The position numbers and the translations under genes are program-made. Source: Deltaproteobacteria bacterium (GTDB taxonomy: Bacteria > Desulfobacterota > Desulfomonilia > UBA1062). Taken from it: DNA of 45,644 nt. Location: contig JAKPQL010000055.1 in assembly GCA_029547045.1 (NCBI GenBank), forward strand, positions 1-45,644, in the 5' to 3' direction. Of this stretch, positions 9,701-18,225 are shown in pieces (positions within the stretch are counted from its first letter, which is position 1; each line of letters opens with the position of its first letter). The notes beneath the pieces are model-generated. The model saw only the letters and a list, made by a program, of their open reading frames with translations. It was not told the origin of the DNA and did not search any database.

Positions 9701-10103
9701 GGGTGCCCTGCAGCACGGGTATGCCCAGGCCCCCTGCCAGGTCCCTGGCCCGGGCCTTGTCGCCGAAGAGCTCGAGCACCTCAGCGTCCGGCCCCACGAA
9801 GCGGATGCCTTCCTGCGCGCAGAGCCTGGCAAAGGCCGGGTTCTCGCTCAGGAAGCCGTATCCCGGGTGCACGGCGTCGCAGCCCTGTTCGGCCGCAACG
9901 GCCACGATCCTGTCCATGTCGAGGTAGGCCTGGGCCCCTCGGCCCGGGATGGGGACGCAGTGGTCGGTCTTGCGCGTATGGAGCGAGTCCGCGTCGTCCC
10001 CGGCAAAGACCGACACGGTCTCGATGCCGAGCTCGGCCGCGGCCCGGGCGATGCGGACCGCTATCTCTCCCCGGTTCGCGATGAGCAGTTTTCTGATGTC
10101 CAT
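6795..10103 (-). CDS. Single-chain biotin-dependent acyl-CoA carboxylase (BC-BCCP-CT)
   Basis: One 1102-residue polypeptide holds all carboxylase activities. Residues 1-470 are biotin carboxylase (KLLIANRGEIAVRI start, ATP-grasp loop KAVSGGGGRGM, FMEVNPRLQVEHTVTE). Residues 500-570 are the biotin carrier with EAMKME and biotinyl Lys532. Residues 580-1102 are both halves of the carboxyltransferase (RTARENVEDLCDPGSFIEYG; GGGGRPSDTDIP; LCDTPGFMVG). The reaction is ATP- and bicarbonate-dependent carboxylation of an acyl-CoA. Most bacterial acetyl- or propionyl-CoA carboxylases are split, while single-chain long-chain acyl-CoA carboxylases have this general architecture, so propionyl- or longer acyl-CoA is plausible. 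GGGAG lies 6 nt before the ATG at 10103. Confidence 0.93.
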   Translation of the reverse strand: MDIRKLLIANRGEIAVRIARAAAELGIETVSVFAGDDADSLHTRKTDHCVPIPGRGAQAYLDMDRIVAVAAEQGCDAVHPGYGFLSENPAFARLCAQEGIRFVGPDAEVLELFGDKARARDLAGGLGIPVLQGTRTAVDLAGAKAFFDSLGGGAAVMIKAVSGGGGRGMRAVERAGDLEREYERCVSEARSSFGCGDVYVERLMPRARHIEVQIAGDGLGGVSHLWERECSLQRRHQKLLEIAPSPTLPEGLRGRLLEAAVRLGREVKFHGLGTFEFLVDASDPGREDGFAFMEVNPRLQVEHTVTEEVTGLDLVKIQLRLATGDSLESLGLSQGEIPEPSGYAIQLRINMETCDGKGEVRASAGRISVFEPPSGFGLRVDTYGYAGYSAGTGFDSLLAKLIAYSPGGDYADAVRKAYRALCEFRVLGVDTNIPLLQNLLRMPEVIRNEVYTRFVEDNIASLAASSAQDHKKLYFDFQEWQDEAATVAAAAEGPPGTVPVRSPMAGTVIGMDVCEGDVVRAGQTLLFLEAMKMEHLVCAHEGGVVRLLAVKPGETVASGQTLVFIEPREMEGVEAETPGNLDLDAIRADLAEVRSRHGATLDAARPDAVAKRRRTGQRTARENVEDLCDPGSFIEYGALALAAQRRRLSVPDLIRISPADGLIAGVGSVNGALFDEERARTMVLAYDFTVLAGTQGGMNHKKIDRMLHMARRWRLPIVLFAEGGGGRPSDTDIPWVAGLDLPSFHSYASMSGCAPLVGIVSGRCFAGNAALLGCSDVIIATENSNIGMGGPAMIEGAGLGAVSPDEIGPIDVQAANGVVDIRVADEAGAVAAAKKYLAYFQGPLADWTCEDQRRLRTLIPENRKRAYDVRAVIETMADTGSVMELRREFGIGMITALVRIEGRPMGLMANNPRHLGGAIDADAADKAARFMHLCDCHGLPLVSLCDTPGFMVGVEAEKTALVRHVSRLFVTASHLRVPLFAVVLRKGYGLGVMAVAGGYFHAPFFTVSWPTGEFGGMGLEGAVRLAMRRELEAIEDPARREETFRQAVALFYEHGKAINTASYLEIDGVIDPMETRRWILQGLRSVPGVEPGGAGRTFVDPW

Positions 10104-10221
10104 GGGAACTCCCTCTCCTCGCGTGAGTCGTTCCTGACACAAAGGAGGCTGTGCAGTTGTACCAGAGAACCCGGCCCAAAGGAAGGGCGTCTGGACGGGA
10201 CCGTGCCCGGGGCTGGCGACC

Positions 10222-11580
<1,359 letters not shown>

Positions 11581-11673
11581 GAATCGGGCCTTTGTCCTTC
11601 CCTTCTGCGTACTCATAGTATCGACGCACGCCAGGGGCAATGATGAGGGTTATTCTCACAGGGCATGCGCTTG

Positions 11674-11703
11674 TTGACAGAATGAACCATGATTCACTAT
11701 ACT
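11674..11703 (+). promoter_or_regulatory. Sigma-70-type promoter for the acyl-CoA dehydrogenase gene
   Basis: A perfect -35 box TTGACA (11674-11679) and a -10 box TATACT (11698-11703) are separated by 18 bp, about 50 bp before the start codon and in the gap between divergent genes. It is the best promoter match in the window. Confidence 0.75.
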
Positions 11704-11755
11704 GCCGTGGCTTTACGAGGCAGTTCCCATCACACGCGAAAAGGAGAATGCACCC

Positions 11756-13588
11756 ATGGCATCAAACTTCATCTACTCAACCCGCGACCACCGGTTCATC
11801 CTCAAGGAATGGCTCGACATGTCAAAGGTCTTCGGTTCCGGACGCTTTGCAGGCGGCTACAGCGTGGAGGATGTAGACTCCATCCTGGAGAACGCGCTCA
11901 AGATCGCCAAGGAGGTCATCGCGCCAACCAACGACGATGGCGACACCGTCCACGCCGTGTACAGGGACGGAAAGGTCACGGTGCCCGAATCATTCAAGAA
12001 GGCCTACTGGCAGGTCCAGGAGAACGGCCTGGGATCCAGCAACGCCGACCACTCGGACCCCAGCTCCATGCCGCTGACCGTCATGGGCTGCATCAACGAG
12101 TACATGGCCGCGGCGAACGCGGCGCTCGGCCCCTACACCATGGCCACCACCGGCTCGTCTGGCCTGATCCGCGACTTCGGCAACGACAAGGTCAAGGGCA
12201 TCTTCCTGCCCAAGATGTACTCGGGCCAGTGGGCCGGCACCATGGACCTCACCGAGCCCAACAGCGGCTCGGACGTGGGCGACATCACCACCAAGGCCAC
12301 ACCCACGGACGAGCCCGGCGTATACAAAATCGTGGGCACCAAGTGCTTCATCACGGGCGGCGAGCAGGACATCACCGAGAACATCGTGCACCTGGCGCTG
12401 GCCCGTATCGAGGGTTGCGTGCCCGGCACCAAGGGCATCTCGCTCTTCGTGGTGCCCAAGTACTGGCCCGATGAAAACGGCGAGAAGGGCGAGTTCAACG
12501 ACGTGAACTGCGGCGGAATCGAGCACAAGATGGGCCTGAGGGGCTCGGCCACGGCCATCGTGAACTTCGGCGAGGAGGGAAAGTGCAGGGGTTACCTGCT
12601 CGGCGACCCGCCCACCGACGGCAAGGGTCAGGGCATGGCCCAGATGTTCCAGATGATGAACGAGGAGCGCACCGTCACCGGCCTTGCCGCGCTGTCCGCC
12701 GCCACGGTTGCCTACAACAACGCCTGTCAGTACGCGGCGGGCCGCGTCCAGGGCCGGCAGCTCACCAACCCCAAGGCGGGCAGGGTCCCCATCATCAACC
12801 ACGAGGACGTGCGGCGCATGCTCATGTTCCAGAAGTCCATCACGGAGGCGTCCCGGGCCATGATCGCGTTCTCGTACTACTGCATGGACATCGCCGAGAA
12901 CACCACGGACGACAACGAGCGGAGGCTCGCCAAGGCCTACGTGGAGGTGAACATCCCCATCGTCAAGGCCTGGTGCTCGGACATGGCCTTCCTGAGCATC
13001 TCGGAGGCCATGCAGTGCTACGGCGGCTATGGCTTCTCTGAGGAGTACCCCATCGCCCAGCAGCTCAGGGACTGCCGGATCTACCCCATCTGGGAGGGGA
13101 CGAACTACATCCAGTCCATGGACCTCATCGGCCGCAAGTGGATGATGGCCCAGGGCCAGGTCTTCAATACCTGGCTCGGCGAGATCGACAGGTTCGTCGC
13201 GGCGCACAAGGCCCACCCGGCCCTCGCGCCCCAGGTGGCGCTGCTGGAGGAGGCCATGGCCAACTACAGGGAGATCCAGACGACCATGGCCGGCTACCTG
13301 GGCCAGGGCAGGTTCGGCATGATCGGCTTCTACGCCACCCGGATCCTCCACGCCACGGGCTACCTGTACGCTGCCAAGCTGCTCCTGGAGCACGCCGTCA
13401 TCGCCCAGAAGAAGGTGGACGAGAACGGCCCGGACCATTTCGACCACCCCTACTACGCGGGCAAGGTGGCCTCGGCCAGGTTCTTCTGCCACAACATCCT
13501 GCCCATGACGGGCAAGATCCTGCGGGTCATCAAGGAGGGCGACACGAGCGTCATGGACGTGCCCGAGGCGAGCTTTTTGAACCTGTAA
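11756..13588 (+). CDS. Acyl-CoA dehydrogenase (FadE/DmdC-type, about 610 residues)
   Basis: An FAD-dependent enzyme that introduces the alpha,beta double bond into an acyl-CoA. The 610-residue length, with an extra N-terminal helix block (FIYSTRDHRFILKEWLDM) and a C-terminal extension beyond the catalytic core, marks the long bacterial family that includes DmdC. Visible motifs are TMDLTEPNSGSDVGD (FAD/substrate loop), KCFITGGEQD, GIEHKMGLRGSAT, NEERTVTG and YPIWEGTNYIQ, whose Glu is the likely catalytic base. The start is firm, with AAAAGGAG 7 nt before the ATG. It has its own promoter and a strong terminator, so it is monocistronic. Chain-length specificity is unknown; it could work with the acyl-CoA carboxylase encoded nearby on the opposite strand. 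Confidence 0.92.
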   Translation: MASNFIYSTRDHRFILKEWLDMSKVFGSGRFAGGYSVEDVDSILENALKIAKEVIAPTNDDGDTVHAVYRDGKVTVPESFKKAYWQVQENGLGSSNADHSDPSSMPLTVMGCINEYMAAANAALGPYTMATTGSSGLIRDFGNDKVKGIFLPKMYSGQWAGTMDLTEPNSGSDVGDITTKATPTDEPGVYKIVGTKCFITGGEQDITENIVHLALARIEGCVPGTKGISLFVVPKYWPDENGEKGEFNDVNCGGIEHKMGLRGSATAIVNFGEEGKCRGYLLGDPPTDGKGQGMAQMFQMMNEERTVTGLAALSAATVAYNNACQYAAGRVQGRQLTNPKAGRVPIINHEDVRRMLMFQKSITEASRAMIAFSYYCMDIAENTTDDNERRLAKAYVEVNIPIVKAWCSDMAFLSISEAMQCYGGYGFSEEYPIAQQLRDCRIYPIWEGTNYIQSMDLIGRKWMMAQGQVFNTWLGEIDRFVAAHKAHPALAPQVALLEEAMANYREIQTTMAGYLGQGRFGMIGFYATRILHATGYLYAAKLLLEHAVIAQKKVDENGPDHFDHPYYAGKVASARFFCHNILPMTGKILRVIKEGDTSVMDVPEASFLNL

Positions 13589-13600
13589 GGGCATCAATGC

Positions 13601-13636
13601 ACGGGGCAGGGGTATGCGCCCCTGTCCCGTTTTTTT
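13601..13636 (+). terminator. Rho-independent terminator of the acyl-CoA dehydrogenase gene
   Basis: A 12-bp GC-rich stem (ACGGGGCAGGGG pairing with CCCCTGTCCCGT, one G-U pair) with a small loop, followed directly by seven Ts, 12 nt after the stop codon. Confidence 0.9.
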
Positions 13637-13645
13637 AAAAATTGG

Positions 13646-13692
13646 ACCGTGCAAATCGATGAATTCCAAAGGAATTCATCGATTTGCACGGT
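13646..13692. repeat. Perfect 22-bp inverted repeat with 3-nt loop
   Basis: The left arm 13646-13667 (begins ACCGTGCAAATCG, ends GAATTCC) is an exact reverse complement of the right arm 13671-13692, around AAA. It follows the acyl-CoA dehydrogenase terminator and has no T-run. The arms contain ATCGAT and GAATTC sub-palindromes. It could be a dispersed palindromic unit, a minimal remnant of a mobile element's end, or a regulatory hairpin of the next gene. Confidence 0.75.
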
Positions 13693-13781
13693 TTCGGTTT
13701 ATCGAGCAGAAAATTCTGCTCTTACAATATACTCCATACCCCCCGCACAACACCCTTCCCTTTTCCCTCATACGTCTATAT

Positions 13782-13797
13782 AGTAATCAGAATTACT
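13782..13797. promoter_or_regulatory. AGTAAT-CAGA-ATTACT palindrome, possible operator
   Basis: A perfect 6-bp inverted repeat 34 bp upstream of the Fe-S protein start codon, in the AT-rich leader where the promoter is expected. It could bind a dimeric regulator, possibly the winged-helix protein encoded directly downstream. Confidence 0.4.
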
Positions 13798-13830
13798 TGC
13801 AATGCACCCAGCATCACAAAGGAGGAACTC

Positions 13831-15147
13831 ATGCACACCCGTGCCGGAACAGACCTGTACCGCGCCCTGGGCGACAAGATCGACAACCTCCCGGCCAGGG
13901 CGCCCTGGAGCGGGACCTTCCACGCCATCCTCAAGGAGCTCTACACCCCCGAGGAGGCGGACCTGGTGGTGAGGATGCCCTACACCCTGTCGTCGCTGGA
14001 GCGGATCTCCCGCATGACGAGGATCGAGAAGACCAGGCTCCGCACGCTCCTGGACGGCCTGTGCAGGAAGGGGCTGGTCTTCGACATCTTCAACGGGAGG
14101 GACTCCCAGTACTACTACGTCCCCTCGCCCCTGGTGGTGGGGATCTTCGAGTTCACCATGATGCGCACCGATGCGGGCCTGGACGCGAAGAAGCTGGCAG
14201 GACTGTTCCACGCGTACCTGTCCGGCGAGGGGGCGTTCTACAGCGCCAACCTCGGTCACGACGAGAGGGTGTCGGCCCTGCGGGTCATCCCGGTGGAGGA
14301 AACCGTGTCCGCTTCGGCGCAGACCGCGTTTATGGACTACGAGAAGGCCACCTCGCTCATCGAGGGCGCGGGGAGGCTCGCCATGGGCCTGTGCTCCTGC
14401 CGGAACGAGAAGCACCTCGAGGGCGTGAAGCAGTGCGACGCGCCGCTCGACAACTGCAGCCTCTTCGGCATCGGCGCGGAGCTGGGCATACGGAACGGCC
14501 TTGCCCGGGAGGTGTCGAAGGAGGAGATGATCGACAACTTCGCGCGGTCAAAGGACCTGGGCCTGGTGTTCTGCGCATACAACACGAAGAAGCCCCTGTC
14601 CGTGTGCCAGTGCTGCCCGTGCTGCTGCAACGCCCTGGCCGGCATGACCAGGTTCGGGTTTTCCAACGTGATTACAACATCGAACTTCCTCGCATCCGTC
14701 AGGAAAGATGCGTGCACGGGGTGCGGCAGGTGCGTGGAGGCGTGCCCGGTGGGCGCCATAGGCCTGGTCTCTGCCCAGGACCCGAGACACCCGAAAAAGA
14801 AGAAGGCCCGCGTGGACGAGCGGATCTGCCTGGGGTGCGGGGTGTGCGCGAACAGGTGCCCCGCGGACGCCGTCGTGATGGTCTCCCGCCCGAGCCGGGT
14901 CATCCACCCGGAGACCCTCTTCGAGACCTTCATCCTGGGCAGCCTGGAGCGGGGCACGCTCCAGAACCAGATCTTCGACGACCCCATGAGCAGGACCCAG
15001 CAAGCCCTGCGCACCCTGCTGGGAGCCTTTTTCAGGCTGCCGCCGGTCAAGCGCGCCCTCATGAGCGACGCGCTGCGCTCGACCTTCCTCTCCTTCATGA
15101 GGGCGGGGGCGACGCTCCAGGGCAAGGGGTGGATGACGGAGCTGTAA
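13831..15147 (+). CDS. Winged-helix-like, cysteine-rich 4Fe-4S dicluster protein
   Basis: A protein of 438 residues from the ATG at 13831, which is preceded by AAAGGAGGAACTC. Residues about 40-95 look like a winged helix (LSSLERISRMTRIEKTRLRT, then GLCRKGLVFDI with a YYYVPSPLV wing). The middle holds unusual cysteine clusters, CSCRNEKHLEG with CDAPLDNC, and CQCCPCCCNALAG. The end has two ferredoxin motifs, CTGCGRCVEACP from Cys295 and CLGCGVCANRCP from Cys333, for two 4Fe-4S clusters. This architecture is common among hypothetical 4Fe-4S proteins of anaerobic bacteria, but its role is unknown. It could be a redox carrier, a reductase subunit or a redox-sensing regulator. A terminator hairpin ends it. 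Confidence 0.85.
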   Translation: MHTRAGTDLYRALGDKIDNLPARAPWSGTFHAILKELYTPEEADLVVRMPYTLSSLERISRMTRIEKTRLRTLLDGLCRKGLVFDIFNGRDSQYYYVPSPLVVGIFEFTMMRTDAGLDAKKLAGLFHAYLSGEGAFYSANLGHDERVSALRVIPVEETVSASAQTAFMDYEKATSLIEGAGRLAMGLCSCRNEKHLEGVKQCDAPLDNCSLFGIGAELGIRNGLAREVSKEEMIDNFARSKDLGLVFCAYNTKKPLSVCQCCPCCCNALAGMTRFGFSNVITTSNFLASVRKDACTGCGRCVEACPVGAIGLVSAQDPRHPKKKKARVDERICLGCGVCANRCPADAVVMVSRPSRVIHPETLFETFILGSLERGTLQNQIFDDPMSRTQQALRTLLGAFFRLPPVKRALMSDALRSTFLSFMRAGATLQGKGWMTEL

Positions 15148-15162
15148 GTCTTTCATACAGGA

Positions 15163-15208
15163 CCGGGCAGACGAAGGGCTCCCCCGGGGGAGCTCTTCGT
15201 CTGCCCGG
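15163..15208. terminator. Bidirectional terminator between convergent genes
   Basis: Two 23-nt arms (15163-15185 and 15186-15208) are inverted copies with a single mismatch and no formal loop. The hairpin lies midway between the Fe-S protein stop (15147) and the convergent aminotransferase stop (15231). There is no long T-run on either side, but position and stability fit a shared terminator. Confidence 0.7.
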
Positions 15209-15230
15209 CAGGCTGTCTCTCCCGGGACGC

Positions 15231-16622
15231 CTATTTCACCAGTTCCCGCACCAGCTCTCCGATGGCCCCTACGTAGTGGTCCACGTCCCGCTCCGTGGCC
15301 GTGGGCCCCACCAGGGCCATCTCGTGCACCGGGGTGAGCAGGATACCCCTGTTGGCGCACCACACGTGGATCAGTGCGTCGAGCGGGCCCGTGAGCCCCT
15401 CGCTCACGATGTCCACCGCGTTGTAGTCCACCTCGGCGAACAGGGCCTCGGAGCCGTTCCTGGGCGGCTTCGGCAGGAAGCGGAACTCCACCCGGCAGCC
15501 GATGCGGGCCACGTACCAGGCGAGGCCGGCATCCCTGATGATCTGTGCCAGGCCATCCTCCATGCGCTTCGCCAGCCTGACCATGCGCGCGAAGTTCTCC
15601 TCGTTGATGGCGTGCTCCAGGGCGGCCCTGATGCCCGCCACCGCGGTGGCGTTGCCTGACAGCGTGCCGCCGAAGCCGAAGAAGTTGTGCCAGGGCGTGC
15701 GCTGGTTCATGAACCCGGTGATCTCGTCGGAGAACCCGAGGATGGCGGCCGGGTAGCCGCCCGCGATAAACTTGCCTGCCACGAAGATGTCGGGCTTCAG
15801 GCCCATTTCGCCCGTGATGCCCCGCGGACCCGCGCACATGGAGTGGGTCTCGTCGATGAGGAGCAGGGTGCCGTGCTTCTTCGTGAGCTCGCGCAGGGCC
15901 TCGTGGAAGCCTGGTTCGGGGAAGATGATCCCGATGTTGGTCATGACCGGCTCGGTGATGACGCAGGCGATGTCGCCGGGCGCCAGGGCCTGCTCCAGTG
16001 CGTCGATGTCGTTGAAGTCCACCACCCGGGTCATGGCTTTCGCATCCGGCACGATGGGCCCCAGCATGCCCGGCACGTTGATGAGTTCGCCGAAGAAGTT
16101 CACCACGAGCGTCTCGTCCACAGACCCGTGGTAGGTCCCGTTGAAGCACAGGATGAGCTGGCGGCCCGTGAAGGACCGCGCCACCTTGAGCGCCATGCGG
16201 TTGGCGTCGGTGGCGGTCATGAGGACCTGCCAGTGGGGCAGCCCGAAGCGCCGCCTGAGCTCTCTGCCCACCCAGATGCTGTCCTCTGTGGGCAGCATGG
16301 TGGTGGTGCCCCGGGTTCTCATCTGCGTCGCGATGGCCTCCACGATCTGCGGGTGCGCATGGCCGCACAGCCCGCCCGTGTCCCCCAGGCACAGGTCCAG
16401 GTAGCGGTGCCCGTCCACGTCGGTAATGTAGACGCCCTCGGCCCGGTCCACGAACACCGGGAACCCGCCGGTCCAGATGCGCATCCAGGACATGGGCACA
16501 CCGCCCACCAGGGTCTGCTTCGCCTCCTCGAACAGGGCCTTGGACTTCGGCCGCTGGCTCACGAACCGCCCGTTCTCCTTCTCGAGGAGCGCCTTCACCC
16601 GTTCCAGCGTTACTGCGGCCAT
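15231..16622 (-). CDS. Class-III PLP aminotransferase (glutamate-1-semialdehyde aminomutase-like)
   Basis: A 463-residue PLP enzyme of fold type I. Asp257 in LLLIDETHS contacts the pyridine nitrogen, and Lys284 in VAGKFIAGGYP is the Schiff-base lysine. NGTYHGS and the loop GTLSGNATA are also present. The usual SEAN substrate motif is replaced by TATDANRMALKVAR, and GLCGHAHP takes the place of the normal phosphate-cup region. The overall sequence resembles the aspartate aminotransferase-family proteins annotated near glutamate-1-semialdehyde aminomutase, but it lacks haem-gene context, so substrate and direction remain open. CAGGAGG 6 nt before the ATG fixes the start. It is monocistronic. Confidence 0.88.
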   Translation of the reverse strand: MAAVTLERVKALLEKENGRFVSQRPKSKALFEEAKQTLVGGVPMSWMRIWTGGFPVFVDRAEGVYITDVDGHRYLDLCLGDTGGLCGHAHPQIVEAIATQMRTRGTTTMLPTEDSIWVGRELRRRFGLPHWQVLMTATDANRMALKVARSFTGRQLILCFNGTYHGSVDETLVVNFFGELINVPGMLGPIVPDAKAMTRVVDFNDIDALEQALAPGDIACVITEPVMTNIGIIFPEPGFHEALRELTKKHGTLLLIDETHSMCAGPRGITGEMGLKPDIFVAGKFIAGGYPAAILGFSDEITGFMNQRTPWHNFFGFGGTLSGNATAVAGIRAALEHAINEENFARMVRLAKRMEDGLAQIIRDAGLAWYVARIGCRVEFRFLPKPPRNGSEALFAEVDYNAVDIVSEGLTGPLDALIHVWCANRGILLTPVHEMALVGPTATERDVDHYVGAIGELVRELVK

Positions 16623-17058
16623 AGAAACCTCCTGGGTTCATGGGATCGTGTGGTCTTATGGTAAGTCAATTGCCAGGATAGCATTTCGGGGCGGGGCGTG
16701 CAAACAGCATGTGCGCATATGGCGTTGCGGCACTGCAAGGGTTGGAACAAGCGCTGACCGGTTCGTGGAGTTTTCGAAAACCGGAAATTCCAGTCGTTGC
16801 GGTTTGTCATGAACAGGTGCCTGCTCGCCTGCCAAGCTTCCTGCCCGGTCATCTTTCCCATCATCAATGCGCCCATATCTCGGAGCGCGAGCCTCTCCGC
16901 AGCCGTTCCCTCAGTCCTTTCATGCCTGGTCCCCCAGGGTCACAATAATAAGCCTTTCACATTTTCCTTCAAGGGCCCGGTTCGATCGGTCTGTTCCCTG
17001 CTGCGAGTTACACCCGACACAGTTCTATACTTCCCGTTTCTACTTGTGCTGAATCACA
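16623..17058. other. 436-bp gap without a convincing gene
   Basis: Open frames here (for example 16797-17075 forward and 16610-16876 reverse) lack ribosome sites and recognisable protein features. The gap must hold the promoter of the aminotransferase on the minus strand; a TTGACT near 16666 lacks a good partner box. A GTTTTCGAAAAC palindrome lies near 16776. Otherwise nothing recognised. Confidence 0.5.
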
Positions 17059-18027
17059 TCACGATAATACCGTAACCGGTCCAGTCTCCTGCCACCCTAT
17101 CCACTGCCTGAAATCTTTCAAGAGCCGGTTCCGCACATCCTCTGGTTTCAGGATCCTCACATGGGGCAGCCATGGCTTCAGGCACATGACCACCTCCTCC
17201 TCCGAGCAGGCCAGGAAGCGCAGCACCAGGGAGCCGTCCTCCCTGGATTCCACGGTTTCCTGCACGGGGAGGATATTCCTTCGCTCGAAGTAGTGAGCCC
17301 ACGCTGCATCCACCTCGATGACGACCTCGGTGGTCCGGTCCTTCTCGAACCACACGTTCACGCTGCTGGACAAGATGTCGTCGAGGTCGGCAGGCATGCC
17401 CCTGACCTTTTCCTTGAGCCTTTTGACGTCGCTGATCTTGTCCAGGGCATACTTCTTGATGATGCCGTCCTTCGTGTCCCTGGCTATGAGGTACCAGACG
17501 CCGTTGAAGTACGCCACCCGGTAGGGGTGGGCGATCACATCGTGCGGCTTGTCCTTCTTGTACGAGAAGAAGACCTGCCTGCCCATCTGGATGGTGTCGA
17601 CGAGCTTGTTCATGGTCTTGGTTTTGAGATTGATCCCCCCCTCGATCCTCACGTACACAGGCCTGCACGCGGAGTACTCGCAGAGCCTGCTCAGGATGTC
17701 CTCGGCCGCCCGCTCGAAGGGTGCCCCGAGCTGGGACACCAGATCCTTCAGGGCGACAATGAGGGCAAGCTCCGACTCGTCGAACAGGCTCAAGTCACCG
17801 TACTTGATGAGGTCCTTCTTGAGACTGTAGGTGCCTTTCTTCTCCTCGTGGACGGGAAGACCAGCATCCTTGAGCGCCTTGAGGTCCCGCTGGATGGTCC
17901 TGACATCGACACCGAGCAGCTGCGCCAGGAGAGGCGTGGTGAGAGTCTCCCGTTCCAGGAACGCCTTAAGGACCTTGCCCACCCTGATGATCCGCTGCTT
18001 CTGGACAGCTTGTGACTCCTTCTTCAC
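17059..18027 (-). CDS. WYL-domain transcriptional regulator with N-terminal helix-turn-helix
   Basis: The protein has 322 residues. The N-terminus is a winged helix of the DeoR/HTH_11 kind (LTTPLLAQLLGVDVRTIQRDLKAL, then LPVHEEKKGTYSL). The middle is the WYL domain (QVFFSYKKDKPHDVIAHPYR, then FNGVWYLIARD), thought to bind nucleic acid or nucleotide-like ligands, and the C-terminal extension (VVIEVDAAWAHYFERR; LACSEEEVVMCLKPWL) is typical of the family. I prefer the GTG at 18027, with GGGAGG just upstream; a longer frame to 18126 has no ribosome site and would cross the divergent control region. It is divergent from the ARPP-1 operon and is its likely regulator. WYL regulators often accompany defence loci. 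Confidence 0.88.
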   Translation of the reverse strand: MKKESQAVQKQRIIRVGKVLKAFLERETLTTPLLAQLLGVDVRTIQRDLKALKDAGLPVHEEKKGTYSLKKDLIKYGDLSLFDESELALIVALKDLVSQLGAPFERAAEDILSRLCEYSACRPVYVRIEGGINLKTKTMNKLVDTIQMGRQVFFSYKKDKPHDVIAHPYRVAYFNGVWYLIARDTKDGIIKKYALDKISDVKRLKEKVRGMPADLDDILSSSVNVWFEKDRTTEVVIEVDAAWAHYFERRNILPVQETVESREDGSLVLRFLACSEEEVVMCLKPWLPHVRILKPEDVRNRLLKDFRQWIGWQETGPVTVLS

Positions 18028-18119
18028 ATGGCCTCCCTGGGTGATCTTATGGAGTGCATTCATCATAAGCCATTGGGAACATCCCGTAAAGTTTGCCTTT
18101 CTGGACAGTTCCATTTTAT

Positions 18120-18137
18120 GCGACACACATCTGTCGC
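18120..18137. promoter_or_regulatory. GCGACA-N6-TGTCGC operator candidate
   Basis: A perfect 6-bp inverted repeat in the gap between the divergent WYL regulator and the ARPP-1 operon, immediately upstream of a promoter-like -35 box at 18145. The position suits autoregulation and operon control by the WYL protein; binding is inferred. Confidence 0.45.
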
Positions 18138-18144
18138 GGTGCTC

Positions 18145-18173
18145 TTACCTGCCTCGAAAATCCGGGGTATGAT
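18145..18173 (+). promoter_or_regulatory. Candidate promoter of the ARPP-1 operon
   Basis: TTACCT (18145-18150), 17-bp spacer, TATGAT (18168-18173). The -10 box matches five of six consensus bases and the -35 is weak, as expected of a regulated promoter. It lies about 50 bp before the ARPP-1 start codon. Confidence 0.45.
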
Positions 18174-18225
18174 CATTTTCCCCTGGATGGGAGACATGCC
18201 CGAGCAAATCGGGAAGGAGGTCACC

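Noticed and set aside
11990-13669. 559-codon open frame antisense to the acyl-CoA dehydrogenase
   Set aside because: It is a codon-bias shadow of a firmly identified gene; its product is low-complexity Val/His/Gly/Asp text without domains or ribosome site.
16797-17075. 92-codon forward frame with a hydrophobic start in the 16.6-17.1 kb gap
   Set aside because: No ribosome site, no recognisable product, unusual composition for this genome.
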